A DNA stretch of 64,000 nucleotides from Flavobacteriaceae bacterium Ga0077528. GTDB lineage: Bacteria; Bacteroidota; Bacteroidia; Flavobacteriales; Flavobacteriaceae. The stretch lies in NCBI GenBank assembly GCA_001464475.1, contig LNDX01000002.1:62001-126000 (forward strand), written 5' to 3'. Below, piece after piece: positions 62,199 through 64,000 of the stretch; positions within the stretch are counted from its first letter, which is position 1; each line of letters starts with the position of its first letter. The position numbers were made by a program, and so were the translations under genes. Below the pieces are notes generated by a model. The model was not told where the DNA came from, searched no databases, and saw nothing but the letters and a program-made list of their open reading frames with translations.

Positions 62199-62233
62199 AA
62201 AGTGATTGTTTTGGTTATTGGTTGGTTAAAAAT

Positions 62234-63514
62234 TTACTTTTCAAATTGCTTCAAAGTGGTGATAATAATCGAAATACAATCTAACAATTGTTCTTCGTTC
62301 ATCACCAATGGCGGAGCAAAACGAATAATATTTCCGTGTGTTGGTTTAGCTAACAAACCGTTATCTCTCAAAGCAAGGCAAATATTCCAAGCTGTGTCAC
62401 TTTCTTCAGTATCGTTGATTACAATCGCATTCAACAATCCTTTTCCACGTACTAAAGTTGCGATATTGGATGATTCAACAAATTCTCCTATTTTTTCTCT
62501 GAAAATTTTTCCTAAACGACGTGCATTTTGAGATAAATTTTCATCATTAACAACTTCCAAAGCAGCAATGGCAACAGCACCTGCAACAGGATTTCCACCA
62601 AAAGTAGAACCATGCTGACCTGGCTTGATAACATTCATAATGTGATCATTAGCCAAAACAGCTGAAACTGGATAAGCGCCACCCGACAAAGCTTTTCCAA
62701 GAATTAAAATATCTGGAGCTACATAAGTTGCTTGTTTTTCGCAAGCATTTTCGCAAGTACAATTTCCGCAAACTGCCAATATCGAACCTGTTCTTGCAAT
62801 TCCGGTTTGAACCTCATCTGCGATAAACAAAACGTTGTTAGCTGCGCAAAGTGCTTTAGCTTTCGCCAAATAATCTTCTGCTGGCGTATAAACTCCAGCT
62901 TCACCTTGAATAGGTTCTACAAGGAATCCTGCAATATTTTTAGACGATTTAAGCGCGTTTTCTAATGCATCGATGTCATCGTAAGGAATTTTGATAAATC
63001 CTGCTGTATAAGGCCCAAAATTCTTTCTTGCGTTTTCATCATTAGAAAAAGAAATAATGGTAGTTGTTCTTCCGTGGAAATTTCCGTCACAAACGATAAT
63101 TTGCGCTTCGTTTTCATTAATTCCTTTTTTCTCATACGCCCATTTTCTACAAAGTTTTAAAGCCGTTTCTACCGCTTCAGCACCTGTATTCATTGGAAGT
63201 ACTTTATCAAATCCGAAGTATTTTGTTACAAACTCTTCATAAACACCCAACTTATCGTTGTAAAAAGCTCTTGAAGTCAAAGTTAAAGTCTGCGCTTGAT
63301 TAACCATTGCTCCAACAATTTTTGGATGACAATGTCCTTGATTTACTGCAGAATATGCCGAAAGAAAATCGTAATACTTTTTTCCTTCAACATCCCAAAC
63401 ATAAACACCTTCTCCTCTACTCAAAACTACTGGTAGTGGATGATAATTGTGAGCTCCGTATTTATTTTCTAATGCAATAGCATCGGCTGAACTCATTTTT
63501 TCTAAAACTGACAT
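62234..63514 (-). CDS. rocD: Ornithine--oxo-acid transaminase
   Basis: This PLP enzyme converts ornithine and 2-oxoglutarate to glutamate semialdehyde and glutamate. The protein is 426 aa from ATG 63514 ([36 protein letters not shown]). It shows [45 protein letters not shown] and the PLP-lysine block [21 protein letters not shown] Cys-rich insert ([13 protein letters not shown]) sits between DEVQTG and the Lys block. The longer frame to 63535 lies in the leader. Confidence 0.95.
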   Translation of the reverse strand: MSVLEKMSSADAIALENKYGAHNYHPLPVVLSRGEGVYVWDVEGKKYYDFLSAYSAVNQGHCHPKIVGAMVNQAQTLTLTSRAFYNDKLGVYEEFVTKYFGFDKVLPMNTGAEAVETALKLCRKWAYEKKGINENEAQIIVCDGNFHGRTTTIISFSNDENARKNFGPYTAGFIKIPYDDIDALENALKSSKNIAGFLVEPIQGEAGVYTPAEDYLAKAKALCAANNVLFIADEVQTGIARTGSILAVCGNCTCENACEKQATYVAPDILILGKALSGGAYPVSAVLANDHIMNVIKPGQHGSTFGGNPVAGAVAIAALEVVNDENLSQNARRLGKIFREKIGEFVESSNIATLVRGKGLLNAIVINDTEESDTAWNICLALRDNGLLAKPTHGNIIRFAPPLVMNEEQLLDCISIIITTLKQFEK

Positions 63515-63703
63515 AATTTTTCTTTTTTTACCCAAACTCGTTATGGGCTATTCTAAAATATCAATTCCTTCTTTTGGAGAGAAATCATCCATAGTTGCCA
63601 AAATTACAAAAAAAGAAATTCCAAATTCCAATTACAATACTAAATATATCTAATTTAAAGATTGAAACGTCAAGTTTGGATTTTGGAATTTTAAAATTGG
63701 AAT

Positions 63704-64000
63704 TTATTTCTTAATCTTTTCCAAAATATCATTCATCATTTCGATTTGTACTTTTTGAATTTCAATTAATTCCTGTTGTTGGTGCATGATTAAATGATCT
63801 AATTTTTCGTCGAGCATTCTGATTTCGAGTTCTGATTTTAGGTTAATCATGTAATCTTTTTTGGCTCTTTCTCGGTCTTTTTCTTCTTGACGGTTTTGAC
63901 TCATCATGATAACTGGTGCTTGAAGTGCAGCTAAACAAGACAAAATCAAATTCAGTAATATAAACGGATACGGATCAAATCCTTTGTTCATCAATAAATA
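63704..64000 (-). CDS. DUF1003 domain protein (5' end beyond window)
   Basis: The frame is open to the right edge, so the N-terminus is missing. The visible part has FDPYPFILLNLILSCLAALQAPVIMMSQNRQEEKDRERAKKDYMINLKSELEIRMLDEKLDHLIMHQQQELIEIQKVQIEMM, the C-terminal half of DUF1003: a membrane span followed by a long charged helix. The function is unknown. A spacer of about 190 bases with AAATTCCAA-type repeats separates it from rocD. Confidence 0.9.
   Translation of the reverse strand, partial: YLLMNKGFDPYPFILLNLILSCLAALQAPVIMMSQNRQEEKDRERAKKDYMINLKSELEIRMLDEKLDHLIMHQQQELIEIQKVQIEMMNDILEKIKK

Overview
The window looks like a stretch of a Flavobacteriaceae (Bacteroidota) chromosome, most like Flavobacterium. 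It is very AT-rich. Genes are preceded by the Bacteroidota promoter -7 box TAnnTTTG and have no clear Shine-Dalgarno sites. Several gene sets are typical of this family: rpsF-rpsR-rplI, ligA with a DUF6495-like gene, Rho with an Asn/Gln-rich insert beside DUF4293, PadR-PspC-GIN, and DnaJ with half the usual zinc motifs. No phage, insertion sequence, rRNA or CRISPR array was seen. The only tRNA is tRNA-Pro(TGG).

Layout. 1-13 kb: a tandem pair of YhhN-like membrane proteins (the first cut by the left edge), ligA, the ribosomal operon rpsF-rpsR-rplI, a LytTR response regulator, priA, a DUF2147 protein, a YihY/BrkB protein, nadC, an unassigned lipoprotein and a tiny Lys-rich protein. 13-26 kb: an outer-membrane beta-barrel protein, a GlcD-like FAD oxidase, two MFS transporters, the MeaB GTPase, a NUMOD4/HNH-like protein, a MATE pump, PPK2, an ECF sigma operon and an ABC-F ATPase. 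26-34 kb: a RelE/ParE-type toxin-antitoxin pair between 74-bp direct repeats, a DUF2007 gene, a one-lobed DEAD-box-like protein, a sigma-54 activator without a DNA-binding domain, a NatAB-like ABC exporter, and dnaJ-grpE. 34-44 kb: a TIGR01777 epimerase, the GIN/PspC/PadR/DUF4870 envelope cluster, a DUF4442 protein, a second GIN protein, tRNA-Pro, trxB, rho and DUF4293.

44.5-48.2 kb is the most interesting region. It is a compact three-gene operon made of a 129-aa protein ending in Leu-Val-Gly-Gly, an 856-aa DUF4132 (MolR-like) protein, and a 236-aa ThiF/MoeB-type E1 enzyme without zinc-binding cysteines. The Gly-Gly tail next to an E1 suggests an uncharacterised ubiquitin-like or sulfur-carrier-like system.

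48-64 kb: a YfcE-type phosphodiesterase, truA, an ABC exporter, DUF2238, a small HExxH protein, lpdA, an AraC regulator, an MlaE-MlaF-MlaD lipid transporter, a SIMPL protein, DUF1801, a cysteine desulfurase, an Smr protein, small membrane proteins, ornithine aminotransferase and a DUF1003 protein cut by the right edge.

Spacers carry dispersed repeats. These include a structured element starting TAGCCCTGAT (three copies), a terminator-plus-palindrome composite (two copies), a TTCGAC...TGTGAC repeat (two copies), CACGAATT clusters, and short tandem oligomers. Most genes are housekeeping. The accessory-looking items are the E1/DUF4132/Gly-Gly operon and the toxin-antitoxin insertion.
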